Positions 32,041 to 43,400 of a stretch of DNA of 64,000 nucleotides are shown piece by piece. The stretch is taken from the NCBI GenBank assembly GCA_024803745.1, contig JANJXV010000025.1:22331110-22395109 (forward strand). The letters are read 5' to 3'. Both the position numbers and the translations under genes were made by a program. The stretch is from Megascapheus bottae. Its lineage: Eukaryota; Chordata; Mammalia; Rodentia; Geomyidae. Numbering within the stretch: the first letter of the stretch is position 1; each line of letters begins with the position of its first letter. Below the pieces are notes generated by a model, which saw nothing but the letters and a program-made list of their open reading frames with translations, was not told where the DNA came from and did no database searches.

Positions 32041-32237
32041 TTTTTCTTTTTTGCCAGTCCTGGGGCTTGAACTCAGGGCCTGAGCACTGTCCTTGGGCTT
32101 ACCTCAAGGGTAGAGCTCTACCACTTGAGCCATAGCACCACCTCCAGCCTTTTCTGTATATTTGCTAACAGGGAATCTAAGCCAGGGCTTCATGCTTGCT
32201 AGGCAAGCACTCTACCATTAGACCACTCTCCCAGCTC
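32041..32237 (-). mobile_element. IDL-Geo SINE
   Basis: gccagtcctggggcttgaac to agaccactctcccagctc. Confidence 0.9.
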
Positions 32238-32246
32238 ACTCATTCC

Positions 32247-32472
32247 TTTTTTTTTTTTGGCCTGAGTACTGTGGCTTGAACTTGTGCTCTCAATCTGCCT
32301 TTTTTTTCACTCATAGGTAGCGTTCTGCCACGTGGGCAGTGCCCCCAGCCCTTCTTTTTGTTGGTTAATTGGAGATGAGCTTTGCAGACTTTTCTAATAG
32401 GGTTGGCTTCAAATGTAATACTCAGATTTCAGCTTCCTGGATGACAGGTGTGAGCCACTGGCACTCAGCTCC
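32247..32472 (-). mobile_element. B1-Geo SINE, diverged
   Basis: ggttaattggagatgagctt joint and gatgacaggtgtgagccact head end. Confidence 0.8.
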
Positions 32473-32569
32473 ACTCAATCTTGAGGCTGCCTGCTGTCAA
32501 GTGCACATGTACTTAGCACTAATAAATTCTGCTCCAGCTAGGTCTCTCATGTCCAAATATCCAATTGAA

Positions 32570-32806
32570 TTTTTTTTTCTTTTTTTGTGGGTCATGGGGC
32601 TTGAACTCATGTGGGATGCTGTCCCTGAGCTCTTCAGCTCAAAGCTACTGCCCTACCCTTGAGCCAAGTCCCACTTCCCCTTTTCTAGAGGTTAACTGGA
32701 GACAACCTCAGATCCTTTTGTGCCCCGGGCTGGCTTTGAGCCTTGATCCTCGGATCTCAGCCTCCTGAGGAGCTAGGATTACAGGCATGAGCCACCATGC
32801 CTGGCT
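32570..32806 (-). mobile_element. B1-Geo SINE, 'cttcagctc' subtype
   Basis: gggtcatggggcttgaactc, ctgagctcttcagctcaaag and aggattacaggcatgagcca; low divergence in the head. Confidence 0.9.
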
Positions 32807-32866
32807 GTACTGGTAGCCAGGTAGCCAAGTAGTTTGTGATATAAGCTACTTTCTCAGCCGTGTATG

Positions 32867-33130
32867 TGTGTGTGCCTGTATTGGAGCTTGAAGTCAAGGC
32901 TTGGGCCCTGTCCTTTTGTCATGGGGCTTGAACTCAGGGTCCGAGCACTGTCGGTGAGCTCTTTGCTCAAGGCTACCCTCTACCACTTTGTGCCAAAGAT
33001 CCGCTTCCAGTTTTATGGTGGGGCTCTGGAGGTAAGTCCCATGGATATTATTGCCTGAGCTGGCTTCAAATCCTGATCCTCAGATCTCGGCCTCCAGAGT
33101 AGCTAAGCGTACAGGTATAGCACCTGACCT
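32867..33130 (-). mobile_element. B1-Geo SINE
   Basis: Geo end is doubled (ggagcttgaagtcaaggctt, then catggggcttgaactcaggg). Confidence 0.78.
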
Positions 33131-33149
33131 GCTGCTACCCTTTTTCCTT

Positions 33150-33326
33150 TTTTTTTTTTTTCTCAGGTCCTCGGGCTTGAACTCTGGGCTTGGGTGGTGT
33201 CCCTGAGTGTCTTTGTGCTCAAGGTTAGTGAGCACACCACCACTTGGGAAACACCACCACTTCCAGCTTTGCGATCCTCAAATTTCAGCCACCTGAGTAG
33301 CTAGATTACTGAGCCACTGGCTCCCC
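33150..33326 (-). mobile_element. B1-Geo SINE, centrally deleted
   Basis: cgggcttgaactctgggctt joins to ttgcgatcctcaaatttcag; the joint segment is missing. Confidence 0.78.
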
Positions 33327-33544
33327 ACAATGCTGCTACCTGCTTAAGGGCTCATTTTAACGCGTGGTCAGGTAACAATCCAGATGTCTAAAGCCACTGA
33401 CATTGAAAATAATCCAGAAATGCTGCAGATTTTGGTACGGAAGGATGAGCACGTTCAAATGAACCACTTTCGTGCCCATCCATCTTTTATAGACGGCAGA
33501 CAAAGTCAAAGAACTTCCCTGGAGGCCTACTACCTGGCTAAATG

Positions 33545-34700
33545 AGCCGCGGCGGGGTGGGGGGTCTTTTTTTTTCTCGGCGGAAGAACCTTACGCCACG
33601 GCGGAGCCCCTCCCACCGCGGCGGAAGGATCCCGACGTGACGCCGGGCGCGGGGGCGTGGCCGGCCGGATCTTCCTCTCCGCGGCTGCGGCTCCTCCCCT
33701 AGCGTTTCACACACGCTCATTGTGAAGCGCCGGCCACCGCCCGCCCGCCCGCCTCTAAGGCAGCTTGAGACCTACAGACTCTTAAAACTTGGCGCGCGTT
33801 CAGCGCCCGCGCTACTCCTTACCTATCTGAGGGGCCGCGGGGCCGAGGGGAGGGCGCGAGGTTCACCGACTTCCTCCTCACCACCCCCCTCCCTCCTCCC
33901 CTCGACGGCCGGAGCCCAACCGCCCGGTCGCCTCACGCCGCCGCGCTTCCCTCCTCGCGCCCCTCCCTCTGCGGAGCGCCCGCCCGCTCCTCCCTCCCCG
34001 CCCTCCTCCCGGCGACGCGCACGCGCGCCAGGCCGCCTCGCGCCCTCTCGCTTTCCTCCGGCCGGAGAGACCCCCCCCTCCCCTTCCGCCTCGCGGCGCT
34101 CCCTCGCGCCGCGGTCTTCTCTACCTACCCCCGGCTCCGCGGGGCTCCCCCCCCCGCCCGCCCGCCCGCCAACGGCGGGTCCCCGGCTTCCCGATCCCCT
34201 CCGCTTCCCGCGCTCCCCGGCGGGGCTCCAACCCCGGCCCCCTCTCTCCCTCCCTCCCCTCTTAATTCCCTTTCCGGACGCTGCCATCATGTTGAAGCCT
34301 CAGCCGCCACAACAGACCTCCCAGCCCCCGCAGCCGCCCCCCACGCAACAGGCCGTAGCCCGCCGGCCTCCCGGCGGCACCAGCCCTCCCAACGGCGGCC
34401 TCCAGGGGCCCCTGGCCATCGCCGCGGCTCCGTCGGGGCCTCCCGGCGCCGCCTCCCCCTGCCTGGGGCCCGGGAGCGGGATTCGCCGGGGAGCCGACGG
34501 CATCCTAGCGCCGCCGCCGCCGCCGCCGCATCAGGAGAGGCCCGGGGCCGCCGCCATCGGCAGCGCCAGGTGAGGAGGGCGGGCTTCCGGGTGGGGGAGC
34601 CGGCTCGGCTCCGGCGGGGCGCGCCCCCAGCCCGGCCCTCGGCCGAGGAGGGGGCAGGGGTCCCCCTCCGGTCCTGACAGGTTGGAGAGAAAGGGTCGTG
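33545..34700 (+). promoter_or_regulatory. ATXN2L: ATXN2L CpG-island promoter
   Basis: Sequence turns strongly GC- and CpG-rich at about 33545 and stays so beyond exon 1. A CRE-like TGACG lies in gacgtgacgccg near 33635. No SINE lies between about 33326 and 37165. No TATA box seen; transcription start not resolvable. Confidence 0.75.
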
Positions 34701-37422
34701 GGCCGCCTCCGGGAGCTCGGGGTCGCGCTCGGCTCCTGCGGGCCTAGTCCGGGCCGCGGCCCCGTGGGGAGGCGGGGCGCGTCCTGCCAGCACCGCGGGC
34801 ACGGGGAGCTTGGGGCGGGGGGGGGGGGCGAGGAGGGTGATCGGGGCCCGCGGCTCCATTACCACCGAGGGTCTCGCGGTCCCCGGCTGCAGCCAATGAG
34901 GCGCCAGCTGCGGGAAGGGGTCCCCGGCTCTGGCCAATGGAGGGGGGGCGCGCGGCCCACAGTTTGGCCAATGGGAAGGGAGGGACTTGGAGCGGGTTGC
35001 TACCTCCCCCTTCCTGGTCTGGCCAGTAAGAGGGGAGCCGGGTGGGCGGGGGCGCGGAAAGAGGGACGGCTGGGAGGACTGCGGGGCCGGGAACCTCCAG
35101 CGCGCGCGCGCCCTCCGCCTACGTGCGCGCGGATGCTCTGTCTTGTGACCCGGGCACATTCGCGTCCCGGTAGCGCGTAGGGCTGGGGCCGGTAGTGTGC
35201 ATGGAAAGGTGCGTCCGGTGTTGGCGGAGGGAGCGCACGGTTCTTTTGGGTTGGATGTCAATGCGATCGAGAGCGGCGGCACACGCAGGCGCGGTGGGGT
35301 CGTGTTCGCGGGAGGACGGCGGGGGGGGGGGGGGGCTTTGAAAGGCCCGTGGGCTTTAGTGCGCAGGCGCAGGCCGGGCGAGGCCTCCCGGTGGATGGCT
35401 TTTGCGGCTGCGCTGTCCCCCGGCCCCGCCAACGGCCCCCTCACCGCCCTCCTCAACCGCCGGTTACATCAGCCATCGAGGAGCAGTGTTACCTGGCGAT
35501 TGGTGAACCCTGCAGTGTGGGTAACAGGCTGAATGAGTAATGACGGTCAAAGGGTGGCTTGAGGAGGAAATACCCCTCCTCCCGGGGTTTGGGACCCAAG
35601 GTTGCCGAAAATGGTTTGTTCCATTTGGGAGGTAATGTACCTGGCTGGGCTAAGTAGCTGTGCATCTGCACTTCTGAGCTCTTCACCTTCCGGGTCCGGA
35701 GGGGGTTACTGCTTATTAGAACTCTGTGGCTGGCACTGGTCCGTGGAAACATTCAACCCTGGTCCCTTGAAGAAAGTGTATTAGCTTCTACAGCAATTGA
35801 TAGCCATTGTTGATTGAGGTCTTTTTTTTTTTTTTTAACTGACATTTGGAGGAAATGTGTTTATTTTCATTTAATGCCCACTCTTTAACATGAGAGTTGG
35901 AAACCTTGTTGACTAAGTAACTTCACATGTATGGCATTGGATTATCAATAACCTTTTTCTTTTCTTACAGGGGACAGAGCACAGGAAAGGGACCCCCACA
36001 GTCACCTGTGAGTGCCTTTTCATCCCCCCTTATATAAAATACTAAGAATTAAATAACCATATGGGAATATAAAGTGTGCTAGATGCGCAGTTAGACAAAC
36101 GGGCTAAGAAGAAATGTGGTTCAGCCCAAAAAGGGAGCTATGAGTGGTCATTTAGAAAGAAAAGCGGTGTTTGCTGGCTTTTTTATTTCCTTTCTTTCTG
36201 ATGTTACCGACAGGTGTTTGAAGGTGTCTATAATAATTCCAGAATGCTGCACTTCCTGACAGCTGTGGTGGTAAGTGAGGCCTTTAATCCCTAGGGTGTT
36301 TGAGGAATGAGATCCATCAGATTTTTTGGCGACTTCTTACCCTTCCGACCCTCGCAGGGCTCCACTTGTGATGTGAAGGTGAAGAATGGCACTACTTATG
36401 AAGGCATTTTCAAGACTCTGAGCTCAAAGGTCAGTTTACTCAAATTGCTTATTTTTGGAATTGCATGGAAGAGGAGAGTGAAATCCAGGACATTTTAAAG
36501 ACTGTCCGTTTACCATTCTTGTAGACCTTGAGTTAAATTTTAAGTTAGAGATTTTTTTTTTTTCTCCTCTAAGCCCTGTGGTTTTCCAGACCACACAGGG
36601 TACATAAGAATGTAGTATTGGGAAAGATTTTAAAAGGGCAAGAGGGAAATGGTGGCAGGGTTTTGCATTTATATTTCTTAATTTTGACCTATGCTTGTGG
36701 GCAATGTTGCTTTTTTGTAGTTTGAGCTGGCAGTAGACGCTGTGCACCGGAAAGCATCTGAGCCAGCGGGTGGCCCTCGTCGAGAAGACATTGTAGACAC
36801 GATGGTGTTTAAGCCAAGTGATGTCATGCTTGTCCACTTCCGAAATGTTGACTTCAATTATGCTACTAAAGGTACTGTGTTAAGCTGTGTGTCAGATCTA
36901 CTCCATGTTTCAGTGTGGGTAGAAAGAAGTCTGCTGGCAGCTACAACATGTTGATTTCATCTCCCACCCTCACCCGCTTTTTTTTTCCCCCTGAAAAGGA
37001 TAGATGAATTTTCTTTTAAATGAGTTTTGTTGTCTGGTATGTAAAGAAATGCAGTCAGGCCTTTGTTGTGGTTCTTCATGGTTTTTCCTTGTTGTTGCTT
37101 TGAACCGTTAAAATCAGTGTCTGTCTTATTTTTCCTCCCCCCAACATAACAGTATATGTATTCTGAATCTTTTCTTTTTTCTTTTTGTTTGTTCTTGGGC
37201 TTGAACTCAGGGCATGGGCCATTGTTTCTGAGCTTTTTTCCTCCTAATACTCTTACTACTTGGAGCCGGAGCTAAGTTCCACTTCGGGTTTTCTGGTAGT
37301 TAATTAGAGATAAAGAGTCTTATGGACTTTCCTGTCTGGGCAGGCTTTGAACTGTAATCCTTAGATCTCAGCCTCCTGAGTAGCTAGGATTACAAGGGTG
37401 AGCCACAATTGCCTGGCTGAAT

Positions 37423-37453
<31 letters not shown>

Positions 37454-40400
37454 AAGTTCGGCTTTGTTTCTGAACTCCTTGAGGGGGTGTGGGAGTGAGC
37501 CTGCGAGGCAAGAAAGCTGTCATGCACCACCTGACTTGTGATTATCTACTCTGCCCCACAGACAAGTTCACTGACTCAGCTATTGCCATGAACTCCAAGG
37601 TGAACGGCGAGCACAAAGAAAAGGTTCTTCAGCGCTGGGAGGGTGGTGACAGCAACAGCGATGACTATGATCTGGAGTCTGACATGGTATAGTTTCCCTC
37701 CCTGAGCAATGGGACAGTCAGAATGGTGGTTGCTAGCAGTGAGATTTGTTCTTTGAACCTGATGTTGATTGTTATAATCAATACAACAAAAGGTTTAAAA
37801 AACACTGCTGTACAGGCTCATTTCCTTTAAAAGCAGCTACTTTGACATCTAAAAAAATCTTTTTTTTGCCAGTTTTGGTGCTTGAACTCAGGGCCTGGAC
37901 ACTGTCCTTGAGCTTTCTCAAAGCTCACACTCTACCAATTGAGCCACAGCACCACTTCAGGCTTTTCCTGTGTATGTGGTACCCAGGACCAGGAATTGAA
38001 CCCAGAGCTTCGTGCATGCTAGGCAAGAACTCTACTCCTAGGCCATGCTCCTGGCCCCCTTTGGCATTTTTTTTTTTTTTTTTTTTTTGGTAGCGGTTTG
38101 CAGAATAATTTGTTTTTCTTGCCTTGTTGAACTTTTCATGTTATACATGGATTAGTTTGTTTCTTTTAATTATGAATACAGACCAAATTGTTGTCTTTTT
38201 TTATGTGTTCTGTTACCATTGTTTTGGTATTCAAAGCCGAACAAGCCATGTGTAGTGATAAACATTTGTGGGATTTTGGTGGTTTTTGTTTTTGTGGTGA
38301 TCCTGTGACTTGAACTCAGGGCCTGGACTCGCTCTGTCCCTGAGTTTTTTTGTGCTCAAGACTTAGTGCTTTCCCACTTGAGCCCCAATGTCATTTCCAG
38401 CTTTTTTTCTGAGTAGTTTATTGGAGAGTAGCTAGGGTTGCAGGAGTGAGTCACTAGCACCTGGCTTGGTGTTGCACATTTGTAATTTCAGTTCCTAGAA
38501 GGCAAAGGCAGTTGGGTTACATAGACTTCCAGCCTGGTTTAAGTTAAATTGTACAACAGCAAAACCCTAAGTCAAAAGCTAAATCCATAAATTATAAAAC
38601 TTAACAGGTAGTGCTGTATTGGTTTTAGAACTGTGTGTGCTTATGCAAATGTGTTAAGGTTTCTTGGGGGCTTAAACCTAGAAATGGGTTTGTTGGGTCT
38701 TAGGCCTTCAAAGTTTGAAGTTTGTGCTACTCATTGGCAGTTCAGCTTCATACTGCTCTGGGTTTGGTTCACACTTAAAGTTGTTAATGTGCTGAAAGAA
38801 AATGGCTTGTCAATTCCTTGCTGGATTTTAAACCTTCTCCATTTCCCCCTCCTTAGTCCAATGGATGGGACCCCAATGAGATGTTCAAATTCAATGAGGA
38901 GAACTATGGCGTGAAGACCACCTATGACAGCAGTCTCTCCTCTTATACGTGAGTGTCTTGACACTCCTCGGTGGGTCGTGAAGTGATAGCTCACCAACAG
39001 ATTGCTATGTAGATCATAGGGGAGGTTTTTGGTTTTGTTTTCTTTTGTTTTTGCGTGTCCTGGGGCTTGAACTCAGGGCACTGCCCTGAGCTACTTTTGC
39101 TCATGGCTAGCACTCTACAACTTGAGCCACAGTGCTACTTCTGGCTTTTTCTATTTATGTGGTACTGAGGAAATGAACCCAGGGCTTCATGCATGCTAGC
39201 CAGCACTTTACCAATGAGCCACATTCCCAGCCCTAGAATATAGTTTTTGTGCATGCAAGGCTCTCCCCTTATTCATGGCCTGCTTTGTGACCTTCTTCCC
39301 CTTTTTTTTTTTTAGTCCAGATGAGGCGATACTGATCGAGATACATTGGGTTCATAAACTAATGTTTAATTTTACAACTACTTAAAGGTTATCATTTTTT
39401 TTTTCTTTTTGCAAATGCTGCAGCTTAAACTCCAGGCCTACGCACTGTCCTTGGGCTTTTGCTTCAAGGCTAGGGTTCTACCACTTGAGTCACAGCAGCA
39501 TGTATGTGGTACTGAGGAATCGAACCGCGGTCTTCATGCATGCTAGGCAAGCACTCCCACTAAGCCAAACTCCCAGCCCCCTTGAAGATAATTTTAACTT
39601 TCTTTTTTGAAAGAATATAAAAAAGGTTTTTCTGACTAGGCCGCACTGTGGATAGAGTGACTTGTTTTCCAACTGTTCAACTGTAGTTTTTCTTTAATAG
39701 TTAAGCCTTATAAACTTTACATTCAGATATATCTTGGTGGTTTACCCTGGGACCTAGTAGCTGACTGTTGAGTATATGTTTACTGGGCTGGGGGTATGGC
39801 TCAAGTTAGAGCATTAAGACTCTTGAGTTTGTACCCACGAGGATCACTGTATGAATGAATATATGAATATGCTAACTGGGCTAGGGCAGAGTACTTGCCT
39901 AACGTGTGAGGCTCTGAGTTTGATCCCTAGTACTAGAAAAAAAGTGACCAAAGACATTAAACACTGATAATACCTGGAGGTTTGTTACAAATGCTGATAT
40001 TGGAATGTTGGTCTGTGGGTGTTCTTTCAGGGTGCCCTTAGAAAAAGACAACTCAGAAGAGTTCCGGCAGCGGGAGCTGCGTGCAGCCCAGCTAGCTCGA
40101 GAAATTGAGTCAAGTCCCCAGTACCGCTTACGGATTGCCATGGAGAATGAGGACGGGCGCACGGAGGAGGAGAAGCATAGTGCAGTCCAGCGGCAGGGTT
40201 CCGGACGGGAGAGCCCCAGCTTGGCATCCAGGTAATGCATCCTGAATCTAGAGCAGTTTGTGTCTCACATAGGGTCCAAGGCTTTTGACTAGCTTGCTGT
40301 TAAACTTTGCTCCCTGTTAGAGATAGATTAATACCTAGCTATTTCCAGCTTTTAGATTGAATAATTTTCCATAAAGAGAAACATACAAATTTAAGTTGAA

Positions 40401-43400
40401 AAAAATTTTTTGAGGCGCCAGGAGTTTGGCCTAGTGGTAGAGTGCTTGCTACCATGCACAAAGACCTGGATTTGTATCCTCAGTACCACATATATAGCAA
40501 AAGCTGGAAGTGATGCTGTGGCTCAAGTGTTAGGGCTAAGCCTTGAGAAAGCCAAAGGACAGTACTCAGGGTCTGAGCAACTGTTCCTGAGCTCTTGTGC
40601 TCAAGGCTAGTGCTTTACTGGTTGAACCACAGTTCCACTTCTGGCTTTTTGGTGGTTAATTAAAAATAAGAGTCTCATAAAGTTGTGGGTTGTTTTGTTT
40701 TGTTTTGCCAGTCCTGGGCTTGAGCTCAGGGCCTGAGCCCTGTCCTTGGACTTTCTCAAGGCTAGAGCTCCACCACTTGAGCCTCCACACCACTTCTGGC
40801 TTTTTTCTATGTACCGAGGAATTGAACCCAGGTCTTCGTGCATGCTAGGCAAGCACTCTACCACTAGGTCAAACCCCCAGCTCATAAAGTTTTTTTTAAG
40901 GAATTTGGTTATAGTCTTTATATTCATCTGTATTTGTACTATGTCTTTAAGTGAAATCTAAATGATGAGTGTCTTGTAAACAACTTTCTTTCCTTTTTTT
41001 GGCTAATCCTGGGGCTTGAATTTGGGGCCTGGGCACTGTCTTTGAGCTTTCTCAAGGCTAGAACTCTACCACTTGAGCCACAACACCACTTCAGGCTTTT
41101 TCTGTGTGTGTAGTACCTAAGAATCAAACCCAAGTCATGCTAGACAGGCATTCTACCACTAGGCCACACTCCCTGTCCCAGAGTTTTTCAAAAAGTTCAA
41201 GGCTAAGGTTTGAGCAAAGCTTCACTTTTGGTTTTCTGGTGGTTAATTGGAGATAAGAATATCATGAAGCCTGGCATGGTATCTCATGCCTGTAATCCTA
41301 GCTATTCAGGAAGCTGAGTTCAAAGCCAGCTCAGGCACTAAAGTCTGTAACTCTTCAATTGACCACCAGAAAATCAGAAGTGGCACTGTGACTCAAGGAG
41401 TAGGGTGGTAGCCTTGAGCTGAAGAGCTCAAGAACAACGCCCAGGCCCAAGTTCAGTTCCCATGACCGACCAAAAAAAGTGTCATGTCCTTTCCTTCTTG
41501 GGTTGGCTAGGATTACAGTCATGAACCATCAGTGCCTGGCTTAGCACTTAACTATAGTCTGATCCTGCTTTTCTCGGTAGGTTTGGTAATATTGGGGAGC
41601 ATTGGCCAGGTTGATTGTGTCTGAGTTGATACAATGTAAGATCCCACGCCTAAAACCACAGTACATTTAACTGGGACAGATGTTCAGGTGGGATAGTGAA
41701 AGAAGCTAGAGTGTGTGTGGGGGGGGGGGGGGGGAGGTGACTTCGGAAAGGACTCTGTGTTGCCAGAAATGTGCATTTTGTAGCCACTTTGTCCTTACTT
41801 GAATTTTTGTTCAGGGAGGGGAAGTATATCCCTTTGCCTCAGCGAGTTCGGGAAGGCCCCCGGGGAGGAGTTCGATGCAGCAGTTCTCGAGGCGGCCGGC
41901 CTGGCCTTAGCTCGTTGCCACCTCGTGGTCCTCACCACCTAGACAACAGCAGCCCTGGCCCAGGGTCTGAGACCCGTGGTATCAATGGAGGTAAGTTATG
42001 AACCATGCTTGGAAAAAAAAGCGGGGCACAAGCAAGACTGTGGGAAGTATAAGTAGTAGGTGAGTTAGGAGGAGATTGGATGCATCAGTTCTCTTTTTCT
42101 TTATTTTTCTTTTGTTTTTTTGAAGGCCCTTCACGCATGTCTCCCAAGGCACAGCGGCCTCTGAGAGGTGCTAAGACTCTGTCTTCACCTAACAGTAGGC
42201 CTTCGGGAGAAGCTTCTGTTCCACCTCCTGCTGCAGGTAAACGTTTCATCATGCTGGGTGAAGAAATGAGTGGAAATGGACCGGGAGTTTGACCTAGTGG
42301 TAGAGTGCTTGCCTAGCATGCACTAAGACCCGGGTTCGATTCCTCGGTACCACATACTTAGAAAAAAGCCAGAAGCGGTGCTGTGGCTCAAGTGGTAGAG
42401 TGCTAGCCTTGAGAAAGTCCAAGGACAGTGCTCAGGCCCTGAGCTCAAGCCCAGGACTGGCAAAAAAAAAAAGAAATGAGTGGAAATGTATATAAAGAAG
42501 TCAGGTGGAGGGCTTGGAGTTTGGCCTAGTGGTACAGTGCTTGCCTAGCATACACGAAGACCCAGGTTCGATTCCTTGGTACCACATACATAGGAAAAAA
42601 AGCCAGAAGTGGTGCTGAGGCTCAAGTGGTAGAAAGTAGCCTTGAGAAAGTCCAAGGACAGTGCTCAGGCCCTGAGCTCAAGCTCAGGACTGGCCAAAAA
42701 AAAAACAAAAACAAAGAAGTCAGTTGGAATGATGGAATGGGCCACAGGTTGAAGATAGATGCTAGAGTGGGCAGAGATTGAAATTTTTTTTGTTTCCCGG
42801 GTATAGAAATTCCAACCTGGCAATGGATTATATCTGGCTGGCAGATGTGCCTTTTGTTTAGTGTTTAGGTTTTGTTGCCAGCTTATTAATATAGGAGTCC
42901 AGAAAATTTCCAATTTCTTAAGTTCAGAAAGTTCTGCCAACATTGGTCCTGCATTATTGCGTAGGACCAAACCACGATTGTCCCTTTATGCATTCTGGGC
43001 TTTTTGGTGGACATTGGAACCATTTACCTTTTTGTTAGCTGACTTGGCCTTGTAGACTTTGAGCTTGTCACCCTGGGTATGAAAACTGTGAGTTGAGCTG
43101 GACCGGGAAGTTGGCCTAGTGGTAGAGTGCTTGCCTATAGCATGCACAAAGACCCCGGTTTGATTCCTCGGAATCAAACAGCACCAGAAGTGGTGCTGTG
43201 GCTCAAATGGTATGGTTGGTTCTAGCCTTGAGAAAAAAAAAATCCAAGGCCTTGAGTTCAAGCCCCAGGACTGGCCAAAAAAAAAAAGCTTTTAGGAGGT
43301 GACCTATATTCACTACTTATTGACCAGCAGTAACCGTCGAACAGCTCTCCCTTTTCTTCCAGTGGGACGGATGTACCCCCCACGCTCTCCCAAGTCTGCT

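Noticed and set aside
34287..35456. 389-codon minus-strand open frame opposite ATXN2L exon 1
   Set aside because: Stop-free because the CpG island is extremely GC-rich; composition-driven and no recognisable domain.
42940..43080. Ribosomal-protein-like reading on the minus strand of ATXN2L intron 10
   Set aside because: The Lys-rich peptide could not be matched to any known protein, and the open stretch is short.
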